From Thermoplasmata archaeon (lineage in GTDB: Archaea > Thermoplasmatota > Thermoplasmata > Thermoplasmatales > GCA-001856825): a stretch of 7,130 nt of DNA. The notes below the pieces were generated by a model that was not told the origin of the DNA, did no database searches, and worked only from the letters and a program-made list of their open reading frames with translations. Within the stretch, counting starts at the first letter, position 1. Each line of letters starts with the position of its first letter. This document shows, one piece after another, positions 1 to 5,335 of this stretch. The translations under genes and the position numbers were made by a program. The DNA lies in contig JAKBNO010000088.1 in the NCBI GenBank assembly GCA_021831005.1, forward strand, positions 1 to 7,130, written 5' to 3'.

Positions 1-80
1 AAGTTCCATCCACAAGGTGGAGATTGATGAAAATCCGCCTCCTTGAGTTTTACCCTCACTTCTATCTTGATCGTGGTCAT
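1..80 (-). CDS. Possible 5' end of a leftward gene (partial, unrecognised)
   Basis: An ATG at 80-78 on the minus strand opens a frame of 26 codons that is still open at the left edge. It begins MTTIKIEVRVKLKEA, an alternating hydrophobic/charged pattern that would suit a beta strand. No in-frame start lies between this ATG and the upstream stop. No Shine-Dalgarno sequence stands at normal spacing; a GAGG lies about 15 bases upstream. A short open frame like this occurs often by chance. A competing reading on the plus strand (2-46, ending in TGA at 44-46) could instead be the last 14 residues of a rightward gene. I recognise neither. Confidence 0.25.
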   Translation of the reverse strand, partial: MTTIKIEVRVKLKEADFHQSPPCGWN

Positions 81-314
81 TGAATCTGGGAGTTCCTCGT
101 TTCCCCTAACTCTCTACGGACTGTGTTACTTACTTTTAGGTTAAGAGAGTGCAATTCTTCTCGTTGTCTACTCTACATTATCGGATTGAGCTGCTCCGCC
201 AAACATCCCTTCGTTCGATTGGTTGACTTAGCCGAATTTCCACTGTAATTGTCTCTCCGCCGCTAAAAGCACGTATAATTCTTGCTTTAACCGATTATTA
301 GGGTCAAAATGGTT
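81..314. other. Non-coding stretch upstream of the GH15 gene
   Basis: I see no gene here. All frames are broken by stops or lack a start. One minus-strand frame of about 36 codons (roughly 298-188) is open but has no ATG, GTG or TTG ahead of it. No tRNA cloverleaf, CRISPR repeat or insertion-sequence end is visible. The part nearest the GH15 gene has a weak inverted repeat: TTTAACC at 286-292 could pair with GGTTGAA at 311-317, with one wobble pair. The stretch may hold regulatory DNA between divergent genes. Confidence 0.4.
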
Positions 315-328
315 GAAAAGATTTTAAT
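315..328 (+). promoter_or_regulatory. Putative archaeal promoter (BRE + TATA) of the GH15 gene
   Basis: Purine-rich GAAAAG (315-320) followed by ATTTTAAT (321-328) fits an archaeal BRE/TATA pair. The first T of TTTTAA lies 27 bases before the GTG at 349, so transcription should begin at or very close to that codon. This supports a leaderless or nearly leaderless message. Confidence 0.5.
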
Positions 329-348
329 GATTATTGGGTTGGAGTAAG

Positions 349-2133
349 GTGCCTATAGATCCGGAATATCCACGCATCGAAGATCACGGAGTATTGTTGA
401 ACAATAGAACCGCGGCTCTTGTATCAAAGTTTGGCGAGGTCGACTTTGCCTGTTTCCCTAATTTTGATTCCCAGATGGTGTTTTCCTCCATACTAGATAG
501 GAAGAAGGGAGGCTATTTCAGCATCCGTCCTCTCAACAAGAATCTGGAATCAAGACAGTTTTATGAACCAGACACGAACATTCTGCACACCCTATTCACG
601 GAAAAGAGGAACAAGGTAGTGTCGATAATGGACTTCTTGCCGATGAATTTCGAACATTCGGTATACTTCTCAGAGATCCACAGAAGGATTGAGACGTATG
701 CTGATGTTAACATGGAAGTTGACTTCAGTCCCTTCATATCCAGTATTAGGAAGTCGGTTGAAAAAGCCGATGGAAAAGGGTACATCGTTTTCTCCAACGA
801 CTCGAGCCAGTTTCTTTCAACAGACCTAGAACTCGATATCAAAGATGACTCGGTTTGTGGAACAATGAACATTCCTGCTACTGAAGTCAAGTGGGTAGTG
901 ACAACTCACAATCTTAAGAAAGCGTACCCTCCTGCACTCTTTGCGAGTGAAGACAGGTTGTGGCAGACAAGGAAATTCTGGAAGACCTGGTTGATGAGAT
1001 CAAAATATCAGGGAATTTACTATGACGTTGTCAACAGATCGTTACTCACACTCAAGGGACTGTTCTTCGACCCCAATAATTTCATGGTGGCATCTCCGAC
1101 CACTTCCCTACCGGAGTCGATCGGTGGTGAGAGAAACTGGGATTACAGGTTCATGTGGGTAAGGGATACATCGTACGTTATTGAGGGCCTCGTGCAGTTG
1201 GGTTACATAGATGAAGCGACCAAATTCTACCTGTCCATCATAGACAGATTTGAGAAGGACGGAAAGTTGACTTCCATGTATAAAGTGAGCGAGGACTCTG
1301 TCATAGACGAGTCTTCACTGGATCTCTCCGGATACATGAATTCGGCCCCGGTTAGGATCGGGAATGGAGCGGAAAGTCAGCTCCAGATCGATCAGTATGC
1401 CTCGCTGATTGTCTCTCTGAGAATGCTGCTGGAGAATTCTGGATTTCTGAGCATCCATACCATGGAGAAGGCATTCGATATCGGAAACTCGCTCATCGAT
1501 ATTTGGAGGAAACCGGATTCATCGATCTGGGAAATCAGAGGAGAGAGGAGAAACTACGTTTATTCAAAAGCCTTGGCCTGGAAGGCATTGGTAGATCTTG
1601 CGTGGCTTCATTCAAAGATGGGTGACGAGGATAGTGCTGCCTCGGTGATGAATGAAGCTAGACAACTGCGTGAAGAGATATATGGGAAGGGAGTTTCGTC
1701 AAAGGGTTATTTCAAACAGAGTTACGAAACGGATGATATTGATTCCGCTCTCCTCAGGCTTCCTTTATTCGGTTTCTGCACAACCTCAGACAATGTGTAC
1801 AGAAACACTTTCAGGGCCGTTGAGGAGAATCTGATGCCTGAGAGATTCCTATTCAAGCGATACACTCTTGACGACGGTCTCAAGGGAGAAGACAACGCAT
1901 TTCTGATGGTATCGTTCTGGTACATAAGGAACCTGATCTTGAATAAACAGTTGCAGACAGCTCACGATGGAATAATGATGATTCTGGACCTCCTCAATGA
2001 CATTAACCTATTGCCAGAGGAGATAGAGTTCGTGACCCACCGTTACCTCGGTAATTATCCTCAAGCCTTCAGCCACCTTTCACTCATAACTACCATCATG
2101 GAATACAACAATGCGGTCAAGAAGCAGAAATGA
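349..2133 (+). CDS. Glycoside hydrolase family 15 protein (glucoamylase / trehalase type)
   Basis: A cytoplasmic enzyme (no signal peptide) expected to hydrolyse alpha-glucosidic bonds with inversion, on maltooligosaccharides or trehalose; the sequence cannot decide which. Reading from GTG 349 gives 594 residues, the usual archaeal GH15 size. The N-terminal beta domain (about 1-215) starts with the family pattern IEDHGVLLNNRTAALVSKFG and an FDS motif. The C-terminal alpha-barrel (about 225-590) shows GGERNWDYRFMWVRD (259-273), PVRIGNGAESQLQID (334-348) and WEIRG, whose E395 is the likely catalytic acid. Near the end the usual GEEGAF is GEDNAF (E514, D515), so the catalytic-base position may carry Asp instead of Glu. 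GTG 349 is chosen because the TATA box is 27 bases upstream and GGAG stands at 341-344; a TTG at 334 would add five residues but has no such support. Acid-tolerant GH15 trehalases are known in Thermoplasma. The family call is firm; the substrate is inferred. Confidence 0.93.
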   Translation: MPIDPEYPRIEDHGVLLNNRTAALVSKFGEVDFACFPNFDSQMVFSSILDRKKGGYFSIRPLNKNLESRQFYEPDTNILHTLFTEKRNKVVSIMDFLPMNFEHSVYFSEIHRRIETYADVNMEVDFSPFISSIRKSVEKADGKGYIVFSNDSSQFLSTDLELDIKDDSVCGTMNIPATEVKWVVTTHNLKKAYPPALFASEDRLWQTRKFWKTWLMRSKYQGIYYDVVNRSLLTLKGLFFDPNNFMVASPTTSLPESIGGERNWDYRFMWVRDTSYVIEGLVQLGYIDEATKFYLSIIDRFEKDGKLTSMYKVSEDSVIDESSLDLSGYMNSAPVRIGNGAESQLQIDQYASLIVSLRMLLENSGFLSIHTMEKAFDIGNSLIDIWRKPDSSIWEIRGERRNYVYSKALAWKALVDLAWLHSKMGDEDSAASVMNEARQLREEIYGKGVSSKGYFKQSYETDDIDSALLRLPLFGFCTTSDNVYRNTFRAVEENLMPERFLFKRYTLDDGLKGEDNAFLMVSFWYIRNLILNKQLQTAHDGIMMILDLLNDINLLPEEIEFVTHRYLGNYPQAFSHLSLITTIMEYNNAVKKQK

Positions 2134-2146
2134 AGTAGATCTACTT
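2133..2146. repeat. Perfect 14-base palindrome at the end of the GH15 gene
   Basis: AAGTAGATCTACTT is its own reverse complement and begins on the last base of the GH15 stop codon. As RNA it could only form a tiny hairpin or pair between molecules. It is followed by only a short T run (TTTGTG), so it is a poor terminator candidate. It could be a protein-binding site or chance. Confidence 0.4.
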
Positions 2147-2182
2147 TGTGCTGAATGCACGAACTCTTAGATGTTGAAATGG

Positions 2183-2195
2183 GCCAAATTTTGGC
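2183..2195. repeat. Perfect inverted repeat GCCAAA-T-TTTGGC
   Basis: GCCAAA (2183-2188) and TTTGGC (2190-2195) flank a single base, in the gap between the GH15 and hsp20 genes. It lies about 46 bases before the hsp20 TATA box, so it could bind an activator or repressor. A GGGCTTTT run downstream (2204-2211) also allows a weak role in ending GH15 transcription. Confidence 0.35.
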
Positions 2196-2234
2196 GGATT
2201 GTAGGGCTTTTAACTGGAGTCGGAAACCAACCTC

Positions 2235-2249
2235 AGTAAGATTTAATAG
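2235..2249 (+). promoter_or_regulatory. Putative hsp20 promoter (BRE + TATA)
   Basis: AGTAAG followed by ATTTAATAG forms a BRE/TATA-like element, the T-rich part at 2242-2248. Transcription should start about 25 bases downstream, near 2268-2270, leaving a leader of about 31 bases before the hsp20 ATG. The expected start point falls at the edge of the inverted repeats at 2270-2288. Confidence 0.5.
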
Positions 2250-2269
2250 GGTGATTTGGATTACTACTC

Positions 2270-2288
2270 AACAAGCGGTTGTTAACCG
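2270..2288. promoter_or_regulatory. Overlapping inverted repeats at the hsp20 start site (candidate operator)
   Basis: Two perfect 5-base inverted repeats share bases: AACAA-GCGG-TTGTT (2270-2283) and CGGTT-GTT-AACCG (2276-2288). They lie just after the predicted transcription start of hsp20 and before its ribosome binding site, where an archaeal repressor would block polymerase. The HTH gene downstream of hsp20 is the obvious candidate binder. They differ from the CTAAC-N5-GTTAG site known for Archaeoglobus HSR1. They could alternatively fold as a leader hairpin. Confidence 0.4.
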
Positions 2289-2289
2289 A

Positions 2290-2294
2290 AGGTG
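2290..2294 (+). promoter_or_regulatory. Ribosome binding site deciding the hsp20 start
   Basis: AGGTG stands six bases before the ATG at 2301 and matches the archaeal anti-Shine-Dalgarno sequence. A GTG nine bases upstream (2292) lies inside this site and has none of its own, so ATG 2301 is preferred. Confidence 0.55.
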
Positions 2295-2300
2295 GTAAAC

Positions 2301-2852
2301 ATGGTAAATAGAAAAAACAGACGAAAAGAAGATGACTTCTGGAGCGACGTCCAAGACTTCCTCCAGAACAACGACAGGGAATATAGGAGATTCATAGAAA
2401 GATGGTTCGATACTTTTGACGAGATCGAGAACATAAAGGAACAGGTCCAACCTGGAACTTATGTTTATGGATTCACATACAGATTAGGGGAAGACGGAAA
2501 ACCAGAGTTCAAAGAATTCGGAAATATCCCCAGGGAGACTAGTGATTATTCGGAATTGCCGAACATGGAATACAGAGAACCGATAACGGACGTTCAGAAG
2601 AGGGAGAATGAAACTGACATTACGGTGGAGCTCCCGGGAGTTACCAAGAGCGACATATCGATCGAAACGAGTGACAATATTCTGGTCTTGAAAGTCGAAA
2701 AAGAGGGAAGGAAATATTACAAGGAAGTCGAACTTGATGATGAAGTCCCTCCTGAAAATATCAAGGCTTCGTATTCGAACGGAGTCCTAGACATAATAGT
2801 GAAGAAACCTCAAACAAAGAAGAGGACGGGGAAGAGGATTCCAGTAGACTAA
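2301..2852 (+). CDS. hsp20: Hsp20 / alpha-crystallin small heat shock protein
   Basis: An ATP-independent cytoplasmic chaperone that binds unfolding proteins as part of a large oligomer. The 183 residues show a charged, probably helical N-terminal arm (about 1-50) and then a segment seen in archaeal Hsp20s, YVYGFTYRLGEDGKPEFKEFG (54-74). The alpha-crystallin domain covers about 92-170, with REPITDVQ, ELPGVTKSDI and the closing signature ASYSNGVLDIIVKKP (156-170). The basic tail ends in IPV (180-182), matching the I-x-I/V motif that docks into neighbouring subunits. The gene has its own TATA box, a palindrome near the start site and a ribosome binding site. The regulator gene begins two bases after its stop, so the two are almost surely co-transcribed. 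Length and domain order are normal. Confidence 0.95.
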   Translation: MVNRKNRRKEDDFWSDVQDFLQNNDREYRRFIERWFDTFDEIENIKEQVQPGTYVYGFTYRLGEDGKPEFKEFGNIPRETSDYSELPNMEYREPITDVQKRENETDITVELPGVTKSDISIETSDNILVLKVEKEGRKYYKEVELDDEVPPENIKASYSNGVLDIIVKKPQTKKRTGKRIPVD

Positions 2853-2854
2853 GC

Positions 2855-3391
2855 ATGACAACAGACCTGCTGGACCTCATTGACAATGACATCAGAAGAA
2901 AGATTCTGAGCATACTCTCCATTAGGCCCTCGTACACGTTCGAACTCGCAAGGTCGCTTGGGAGTTCGCAGCAGCTGATAGCAAAGCACATCAAGCTGCT
3001 GGAGGACAGTGGATTAGTTTTCAAGGTGGGAAAAATAGAGTCGGATGAGGGTCCTCCCAGGATCCTTTACAAGGCCAGTCATCCCCTCCTCTCTCTCCTA
3101 CAGTTCATAGAAAACATATCAGTTTTCACTAACGATGAGGAAGAGTCGGAAACTCTGGGAGGTACCTTGCAGGATCTCATAGTGCAATTGAAGGAGATCG
3201 ATAACAGGATCAGGCTCCTGGAGGGCGACCTCAAGGAAATGATCTCTACTAAGCAGAGGCTGTTGCTCGCAATTAACGGGCTGCTTCCTGATACCGAAAC
3301 TTCGCTGTTCTTCAGAATGATAGATGAAGCTTTCGAGAAGGGGAATTTTGATCTGTTTTTTCAGGCAGTAAAGAATCGCACAGTGGAATGA
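2855..3391 (+). CDS. ArsR-like winged-helix regulator, probable heat-shock regulator
   Basis: A 178-residue DNA-binding protein. Residues about 4-75 form a winged helix: LLDLIDNDIRRKILSIL, then the helix-turn-helix YTFELARSLGSSQQLIAKHIKLLEDSGLV (28-55), then a wing with GPPRILYKAS (67-75). Residues about 103-135 are a charged, leucine-rich stretch likely to be a coiled coil for dimerisation, followed by a helical tail. No cysteine is present, so thiol or metal sensing through cysteine is unlikely. The ATG lies two bases after the hsp20 stop with no strong ribosome binding site, which suggests translational coupling. Phr of Pyrococcus and HSR1 of Archaeoglobus are ArsR-like repressors of hsp20, HSR1 being encoded beside it. 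By analogy this protein may repress its own operon. The HTH fold is firm; the heat-shock role is inferred from context. Confidence 0.85.
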   Translation: MTTDLLDLIDNDIRRKILSILSIRPSYTFELARSLGSSQQLIAKHIKLLEDSGLVFKVGKIESDEGPPRILYKASHPLLSLLQFIENISVFTNDEEESETLGGTLQDLIVQLKEIDNRIRLLEGDLKEMISTKQRLLLAINGLLPDTETSLFFRMIDEAFEKGNFDLFFQAVKNRTVE

Positions 3392-3393
3392 AA

Positions 3394-3425
3394 AGTGAAA
3401 GGAGCAGATCAGATCGCCTGTCACT
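3394..3425 (+). terminator. Imperfect hairpin after the regulator gene
   Basis: AGTGA-A-AGG (3394-3402) can pair with CCT-G-TCACT (3417-3425) across a 14-base loop with one A:G mismatch, starting three bases after the regulator stop. There is no immediate T tract, so it may stabilise the 3' end or be chance rather than terminate transcription. Confidence 0.25.
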
Positions 3426-3491
3426 CATCATACTCAGTTAAGGCTAAACTCATCACACTGCTCCTAACGCCTTAGCATATGATCACCTCCC
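3421..3491 (-). other. Minus-strand Shine-Dalgarno element with two mini-ORFs
   Basis: On the minus strand GGGAGGTGATC (3491-3481) contains GGAGGTGAT, fully complementary to the 3' end of archaeal 16S rRNA. It is followed by CAT-free spacing ideal for the ATG at 3478-3476. That frame has only four codons before TAG (3466-3464). The same TAG begins TAGGAG, which serves as a second site for an ATG at 3453-3451 opening a 10-residue frame, MSLALTEYDE, that ends at 3421. A minus-strand TATAAAA (3565-3559) could drive it. On the plus strand the same bases copy the anti-Shine-Dalgarno sequence. A real leader-peptide arrangement is possible, but the peptides are so short that chance is a serious alternative. 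Confidence 0.2.
3438..3475. repeat. Inverted repeat around TAAGGC / GCCTTA
   Basis: TAAGGC (3439-3444) and GCCTTA (3469-3474) are perfect inverted copies 24 bases apart, extendable by a T:G wobble and a G:C pair outward. The repeat sits between the regulator and surface-protein genes and encloses the second minus-strand mini-ORF start. It could fold in an RNA from either strand. Confidence 0.3.
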
Positions 3492-3558
3492 TTTGAATAG
3501 TTCTTTTCATTTGTTGCAGTTACTTTCATCTGAATGACCAGATATTTCTCAATAACAG

Positions 3559-3566
3559 TTTTATAG
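3559..3566 (+). promoter_or_regulatory. TATA box of the surface-protein gene
   Basis: TTTTATAG lies with its TTATAG core beginning 26 bases before the GTG at 3587, so transcription should begin at the start codon. The complement reads TATAAAA, so the element could also work leftward. Confidence 0.5.
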
Positions 3567-3586
3567 AGATTTGATTTGAAATCACT

Positions 3587-4219
3587 GTGTCCCAGGTACC
3601 TTCAGTCGTAGAGGCTAAGAAGAGTCTGTCAAAGAAATCCAAGGTCATGATCGTCGTGGCCATCATACTGGCAGGCACGACCATCGGAGTGTTTGGAGCC
3701 CATGAGCTTACTCTGAACAGTTCCCTCTCTCCGAGCAACATGATTTTGACTTCGGGTGAGATCGGAACGGTAATGCACAACAGTAGTAGATGGGATGTTG
3801 CCTTTCTCCCAAGTGGCAACAACATTGCGAGTGCCGACTATACCAATGCATCCCCAGTCCCTCCCTTTGGAGGGAACGTAACCTCTCCGAACATAATACT
3901 GGCAATCATCGAGAACTCATCCAACAGGTCGGCGCTCTCCGGATACCACTACCTGGAATCGCATCTGCTTGCAGTAATTTCGAGTGGAGTGGCTGTGGGG
4001 AAGTTGACGAACATCAGCTTTGCCAACTATTCTGGAGATTATTTCGGTTTCTTTAATTCCACAAAGAGCATAGGCGCAATTGTGGCGACCGAAGCCAACT
4101 ACATCATAGTCGTCATTGTCTATAATCTAGGACTGGGCGACCTCACCCACCTGTTCAAACTGCAGGTAGACAAGATCATCAAAGTAGCTGGATATGATTC
4201 CTCTCATTTCATAATTTAG
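3587..4219 (+). CDS. Membrane-anchored, sequon-rich surface protein of unknown function
   Basis: I do not recognise a family. The 210 residues begin with a basic cytoplasmic segment (EAKKSLSKKSK, 9-19), followed by one hydrophobic helix at about 20-38 (VMIVVAIILAG onward), then an outside domain. That gives an N-in signal-anchor topology, or a signal peptide if it is cleaved near GAHE. The outside part carries nine N-x-S/T sequons (N44, N65, N87, N97, N110, N113, N142, N147, N157) in about 170 residues and no cysteine. Thermoplasmatales lack a rigid wall and glycosylate surface proteins heavily, which fits. The stretch 163-180 is hydrophobic (AIVATEANYIIVVIVYN) but more like buried strands than a second membrane helix. 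GTG is the chosen start because the TATA box is 26 bases upstream and it keeps the basic segment ahead of the helix. It seems to be a single-gene transcript. Confidence 0.8.
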   Translation: MSQVPSVVEAKKSLSKKSKVMIVVAIILAGTTIGVFGAHELTLNSSLSPSNMILTSGEIGTVMHNSSRWDVAFLPSGNNIASADYTNASPVPPFGGNVTSPNIILAIIENSSNRSALSGYHYLESHLLAVISSGVAVGKLTNISFANYSGDYFGFFNSTKSIGAIVATEANYIIVVIVYNLGLGDLTHLFKLQVDKIIKVAGYDSSHFII

Positions 4220-4275
4220 AGAATGTTCCCTTGCACCATTCAGAATCCTTGCAAAAGGAGTATAAGGATGGAAAT

Positions 4276-4293
4276 TCACAGGTGAAACTGTGA
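4276..4293 (+). repeat. Hairpin TCACAG-N6-CTGTGA
   Basis: A perfect 6-base stem with a 6-base loop, 57 bases after the surface-protein stop and just before the TATA-like element of the adenosyltransferase gene. It has no T tract after it. It could be the 3' end structure of the upstream message or an operator upstream of the next promoter. Confidence 0.3.
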
Positions 4294-4296
4294 GTC

Positions 4297-4302
4297 TTAT
4301 AG
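4297..4302 (+). promoter_or_regulatory. TATA-like box of the adenosyltransferase gene
   Basis: TTATAG here matches the cores at 3561-3566 and 4896-4901. It would place the transcript start near 4322, about 20 bases before the GTG at 4342 and right at an ATG (4321) that opens a three-codon frame. An alternative box, AAATATG at 4317-4323, would make the GTG itself leaderless. Confidence 0.35.
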
Positions 4303-4341
4303 TTCACTAAAATGAGAAATATGGGAATTTGATAGTATTGC

Positions 4342-4878
4342 GTGTATTCGAGAAGGGGAGATTCTGGCGAAACTGACACAGCCTCCGGAAAGAGACTAAA
4401 GAAGGATGACCCAATCATTGAATGGGAAGGAACATTGGATGAACTGATTGGACACATAGGTTATTCTAAAGTTCAACTACCATGGGACGACATTAGGAAC
4501 GATCTCTCTGAGGTGCAGATGGACCTGTTCCATCTCGGTGAGGAAATTCTCACTTCGGGCAAGGGGAGAAAACTGAGAGAGGACGGAGTCTCCTGGATGG
4601 AGAGCAGAATCGGTATTTACCTCAAGGAGATCGGAGAGGTGAAACTGTTCGTGGTTCCGGGTGGAAGTAGGGAAGCAGCGAGTCTGCAGCTTTCAAGGGC
4701 TGTGACGAGGAGGGCGGAAAGAAGATTGGTTGAACTGAATGAAACTCAGAAAGTCAACCCCCTAACGCTCCAATATCTGAACAGACTCTCTTCACTCTTA
4801 TTTATGATGGCACTCGCATCAAACAAGAGGAACAAAATTCCTGAGACAATTTTCCCTTGGCCAAACCCTGAAAAGTGA
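4342..4878 (+). CDS. pduO: PduO-type ATP:corrinoid (cob(I)alamin) adenosyltransferase
   Basis: Transfers the 5'-deoxyadenosyl group of ATP to cob(I)alamin (or a corrinoid precursor) to make adenosylcobalamin, the cofactor of methylmalonyl-CoA mutase and B12-dependent ribonucleotide reductase. The 178 residues match the trimeric PduO/MMAB family, known from Thermoplasma. The N-terminal ATP-binding segment is YSRRGDSGETD (2-12), followed by GTLDELIGHIG (30-40). Helices follow with DLFHLGEEI (61-69), then FVVPGGSREAASLQLSRAVTRRAER (103-127), the most conserved block, and VNPLTLQYLNRLSSLLF (138-154). Two usual residues differ: DELN reads DELI (I36) and NRLSD reads NRLSS (S151). GTG 4342 is the only start that keeps the ATP segment; two stops (TGA, TAG) precede it in frame. 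No B12 biosynthesis gene lies beside it here. The family is secure; activity is inferred. Confidence 0.9.
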   Translation: MYSRRGDSGETDTASGKRLKKDDPIIEWEGTLDELIGHIGYSKVQLPWDDIRNDLSEVQMDLFHLGEEILTSGKGRKLREDGVSWMESRIGIYLKEIGEVKLFVVPGGSREAASLQLSRAVTRRAERRLVELNETQKVNPLTLQYLNRLSSLLFMMALASNKRNKIPETIFPWPNPEK

Positions 4879-4895
4879 GGAGCTCAACCACATTC

Positions 4896-4901
4896 TTATA
4901 G
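4896..4901 (+). promoter_or_regulatory. TATA box of the cupin gene
   Basis: TTATAG starts 25 bases before the ATG at 4921, so the message should be leaderless. No ribosome binding site is seen between them. Confidence 0.45.
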
Positions 4902-4920
4902 GGACTCGCGATATTCCCTC

Positions 4921-5274
4921 ATGCCTCAGTCTGTTGTAAAGAATGCTTCTGAAATTGTCGAGATGGACTTAGATGGCGGAGGAAAGATCAGATGGTTAAT
5001 CACTCATAGAGATGGAGCGAAGAATTTTTCGATGCGTTTGATAACTTTACCGAAGGAAAAATCTACCCCGAACCACAGCCACGATTATGAACATGAGATA
5101 TTCGTATTGGAAGGGGATGGAGAAGCTCAGCTGGATGACAAGATAATTCCGGTCGGAAAGGACTCGTTCCTATTTATTCCGGGAGGGTCTCAGCACACAA
5201 TCAGAGCGAAGGATGACATGAAATTGATCTGCGTTGTCCCTGTGAACGTTGCCGTGAAGATGTTGGGACCATAG
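4921..5274 (+). CDS. Single-domain cupin (cupin_2) protein
   Basis: A small metal-binding beta-barrel of 117 residues; substrate and reaction are unknown. The first cupin motif is HSHDYEHEIFVLEGDG, with metal ligands H52, H54 and E59. The second is GKDSFLFIPGGSQH, with H92. All four expected ligands are present, so it can probably hold a metal such as Fe, Mn, Ni or Zn. The middle IRWLITHRDGAKNFSMR (23-39) is typical of a group of prokaryotic one-domain cupins that are often enzymes or sugar/metabolite binders. There is no signal peptide or membrane helix. It follows the adenosyltransferase by 42 bases but has its own TATA-like box, and its 3' end faces the SQR-like gene 88 bases away. A role linked to either neighbour is not shown. 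Confidence 0.88.
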   Translation: MPQSVVKNASEIVEMDLDGGGKIRWLITHRDGAKNFSMRLITLPKEKSTPNHSHDYEHEIFVLEGDGEAQLDDKIIPVGKDSFLFIPGGSQHTIRAKDDMKLICVVPVNVAVKMLGP

Positions 5275-5308
5275 ATATTTGGCTCAGTTCGTCAGGGATA
5301 GAAAGCAA

Positions 5309-5329
5309 CAATTTGGCTACGAAAAATTG
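5309..5329 (+). terminator. Weak AT-rich hairpin after the cupin gene
   Basis: CAATTT (5309-5314) can pair with AAATTG (5324-5329) across a 9-base loop in the gap between the converging cupin and SQR-like genes. It is AT-rich and without a T tract on the plus strand, so termination here is only a guess. Confidence 0.2.
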
Positions 5330-5335
5330 GGATTG

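Noticed and set aside
20..80. TTGATGA resembling a C box of a C/D RNA
   Set aside because: The first base does not match the C-box pattern and no D box (CTGA) follows at a suitable distance.
190..240. GTTCGATT resembling a tRNA T-loop
   Set aside because: The flanking bases do not form a T stem, and no acceptor or anticodon stem can be built around it.
188..298. Open minus-strand stretch that translates to a protein-like sequence (GGETITVEIRL)
   Set aside because: It has no start codon after the upstream stops and is only about 36 codons long.
561..890. A 109-codon minus-strand open frame inside the GH15 gene
   Set aside because: It is antisense to conserved GH15 sequence, is serine-rich and has no upstream signals; it mirrors the codon use of the real gene.
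3790..4056. An 88-codon plus-strand frame inside the surface-protein gene
   Set aside because: It is out of frame within a better-supported gene with a TATA box, basic segment and membrane helix; the cysteine- and tryptophan-rich translation is typical of a shadow frame.
4220..4341. Possible cobalamin riboswitch before the adenosyltransferase gene
   Set aside because: The gap is short, lacks the B12-box and the conserved core, and the transcript probably begins only about 20 bases before the gene.
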